Assembly: GCF_000964545.1 (NCBI RefSeq)
Contig: NZ_BBVD01000010.1
Location: forward strand, 124,001-188,000
Reading direction: 5' to 3'
DNA: 64,000 nt
Origin: Comamonas thiooxydans
GTDB lineage: Bacteria > Pseudomonadota > Gammaproteobacteria > Burkholderiales > Burkholderiaceae_C
The first letter of the stretch is position 1, and every line of letters starts with the position of its first letter. A model generated the notes under the pieces. The model had not been told where the DNA came from, did no database searches, and worked only from the letters and a program-made list of their open reading frames with translations. Position numbers and translations under genes: made by a program. Shown here in pieces: positions 62,796 to 64,000 of the stretch.

Positions 62796-63989
62796 ATGGC
62801 CAATGGCTACCAGTGGGACGACTGCTTCCAACTCGACCAGCAACTGACCGAAGACGAGCGCATGATCCGCGACGCAGCGCGCGAGTACTGCCAGGACAAG
62901 CTCAAGCCTCGCGTGCAAGCCATGTTCCGCAACGAGTCCGTGGACGTCAGCATCTTCCGCGAGATGGGCGAGCTGGGCCTGCTGGGCCCCACCATCCCCA
63001 CGCAATACGGTGGCGCGGGTCTGAACTATGTGAGCTACGGCCTGGTGGCGCGCGAGATCGAGCGTGTTGATTCGGGCTATCGTTCCATGGCCTCCGTGCA
63101 ATCGTCGCTGGTGATGGTGCCCATCAACGAGTTCGGCACCGAAGCGCAGAAGATGAAATACCTGCCCAAGCTGGCTTCGGGCGAGTTCATCGGCTGCTTC
63201 GGCCTGACTGAGCCCGACCACGGCTCCGACCCCGGCTCCATGGCCACACGCGCCTACAAGGTCGACGGCGGCTATCGCCTCAAGGGCAACAAGATGTGGA
63301 TCACCAACAGCCCCGTGGCCGACGTGTTCGTGGTCTGGGCCAAGGAAGTCTCCGAGGACGGCACCGTGGGCCAGATCCGCGGCTTTGTGCTGGAAAAGGG
63401 CATGAAGGGTTTGTCCGCCCCCGCCATCCACGGCAAGGTGGGCCTGCGCGCCTCCATCACTGGTGAAATCGTGATGGACGATGTGTTCTGCCCCGAAGAA
63501 AACGCCTTCCCCGACGTGCGCGGCCTCAAGGGCCCATTCACCTGCCTGAACAGCGCCCGCTTCGGCATTGCCTGGGGTGCGCTGGGTGCGGCAGAAGACT
63601 GCTGGCACACCGCCCGCCAGTACACGCTGGACCGCAAGCAGTTCGGCCGTCCCCTGGCCGCCAACCAGCTGATCCAGAAGAAGCTGGCCGATATGCAGAC
63701 CGAAATCACGCTGGGCCTGCAAGCCGCACTGCGCGTGGGCCGCATGAAGGACGAACACCAGAACGTGATCGAGATCACCTCTCTGGTCAAGCGCAACAAC
63801 TGCGGCAAGTCGCTGGACATCGCCCGCATGGCGCGCGACATGCTGGGCGGCAACGGCATCAGCGACGAGTTCGGTGTGGCCCGCCACCTGGTGAACCTGG
63901 AAGTGGTGAACACCTACGAAGGCACGCACGATGTGCATGCACTGATTCTGGGTCGCGCCCAGACCGGCATTGCGGCGTTTGCGAACTGA
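62796..63989 (+). CDS. gcdH: Glutaryl-CoA dehydrogenase
   Basis: This 397-residue acyl-CoA dehydrogenase oxidises and decarboxylates glutaryl-CoA to crotonyl-CoA in lysine, tryptophan and glutarate breakdown. It has GYRSMASVQSSLVMVPI (substrate Arg), GCFGLTEPDHGSDPGSM and the catalytic Glu in NTYEGTHDVHALILGRA. TCAGGAG fits the ATG at 62796; the ATG at 62790 is too close. The frame is open upstream but non-coding in character. Confidence 0.96.
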   Translation: MANGYQWDDCFQLDQQLTEDERMIRDAAREYCQDKLKPRVQAMFRNESVDVSIFREMGELGLLGPTIPTQYGGAGLNYVSYGLVAREIERVDSGYRSMASVQSSLVMVPINEFGTEAQKMKYLPKLASGEFIGCFGLTEPDHGSDPGSMATRAYKVDGGYRLKGNKMWITNSPVADVFVVWAKEVSEDGTVGQIRGFVLEKGMKGLSAPAIHGKVGLRASITGEIVMDDVFCPEENAFPDVRGLKGPFTCLNSARFGIAWGALGAAEDCWHTARQYTLDRKQFGRPLAANQLIQKKLADMQTEITLGLQAALRVGRMKDEHQNVIEITSLVKRNNCGKSLDIARMARDMLGGNGISDEFGVARHLVNLEVVNTYEGTHDVHALILGRAQTGIAAFAN

Positions 63990-64000
63990 TAGCTCCCCCT

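Overview
The window is a chromosomal segment of a GC-rich betaproteobacterium of the family Comamonadaceae, most like Comamonas testosteroni or a close relative. This rests on gene content and order (xseB-ispA-dxs, hemCDXY, flhDC, TRAP transporters with TakP-like binding proteins, gcdH beside a LysR gene) and on intergenic hairpin repeats of a type I associate with this family. No database search was possible, so the species is an inference.

Layout. 1-9.5 kb: a molybdenum hydroxylase (large subunit cut by the window edge, plus its 2Fe-2S subunit) with a divergent GAF/Fis-type regulator, then TRAP membrane genes dctQ-dctM, a small hypothetical gene and two paralogous TRAP binding proteins. 9.7-12.9 kb: isoprenoid operon xseB-ispA-dxs. 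13.3-18.1 kb: Rieske oxygenase, DMT exporter, two-domain sulfurtransferase and flagellar master regulators flhD-flhC. 18.6-25.7 kb: ppc, with divergent hemC-hemD-hemX-hemY. 25.9-30.6 kb: a second molybdenum hydroxylase of three parts (triheme cytochrome c, 2Fe-2S protein, Tat-exported Mo subunit). 31-40 kb: cytochrome b561, two YceI proteins, a VOC protein, valS, galU, a TusA-like protein, a NUDIX hydrolase, cysM and tRNA-Leu(CAA).

40.16-50.54 kb is an integrated element of about 10.4 kb in the 3' end of tRNA-Leu. It has a near-perfect copy of the tRNA end at its far side, a P4-type tyrosine integrase, a Toprim/DUF927 primase-helicase, an AlpA regulator, small unknown genes, two clusters of GGGGACA repeats resembling replication iterons, a candidate P4-like regulatory RNA and one strikingly AT-rich P-loop ATPase gene lying where satellites carry anti-phage cargo. 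No capsid or tail genes are visible, so it reads as a phage satellite or small integrative element.

50.5-56.3 kb is further accessory DNA: a fusion of an AlpA-type DNA-binding domain to a nucleoside 2-deoxyribosyltransferase-like domain, then a LuxR-type response regulator divergent from three genes for secreted proteins. The first of these is an almost charge-free Gly/Ala/Ser/Thr/Asn-rich protein. This resembles the logic of curli loci (regulator beside secreted fibre subunits) without recognisable curli genes and is my best candidate for an undescribed system.

56.4-64 kb returns to core genes: a small winged-helix-like protein, LrgA/LrgB, a DMT exporter divergent from a LysR regulator, a membrane protein, tenA, and a LysR regulator divergent from glutaryl-CoA dehydrogenase.
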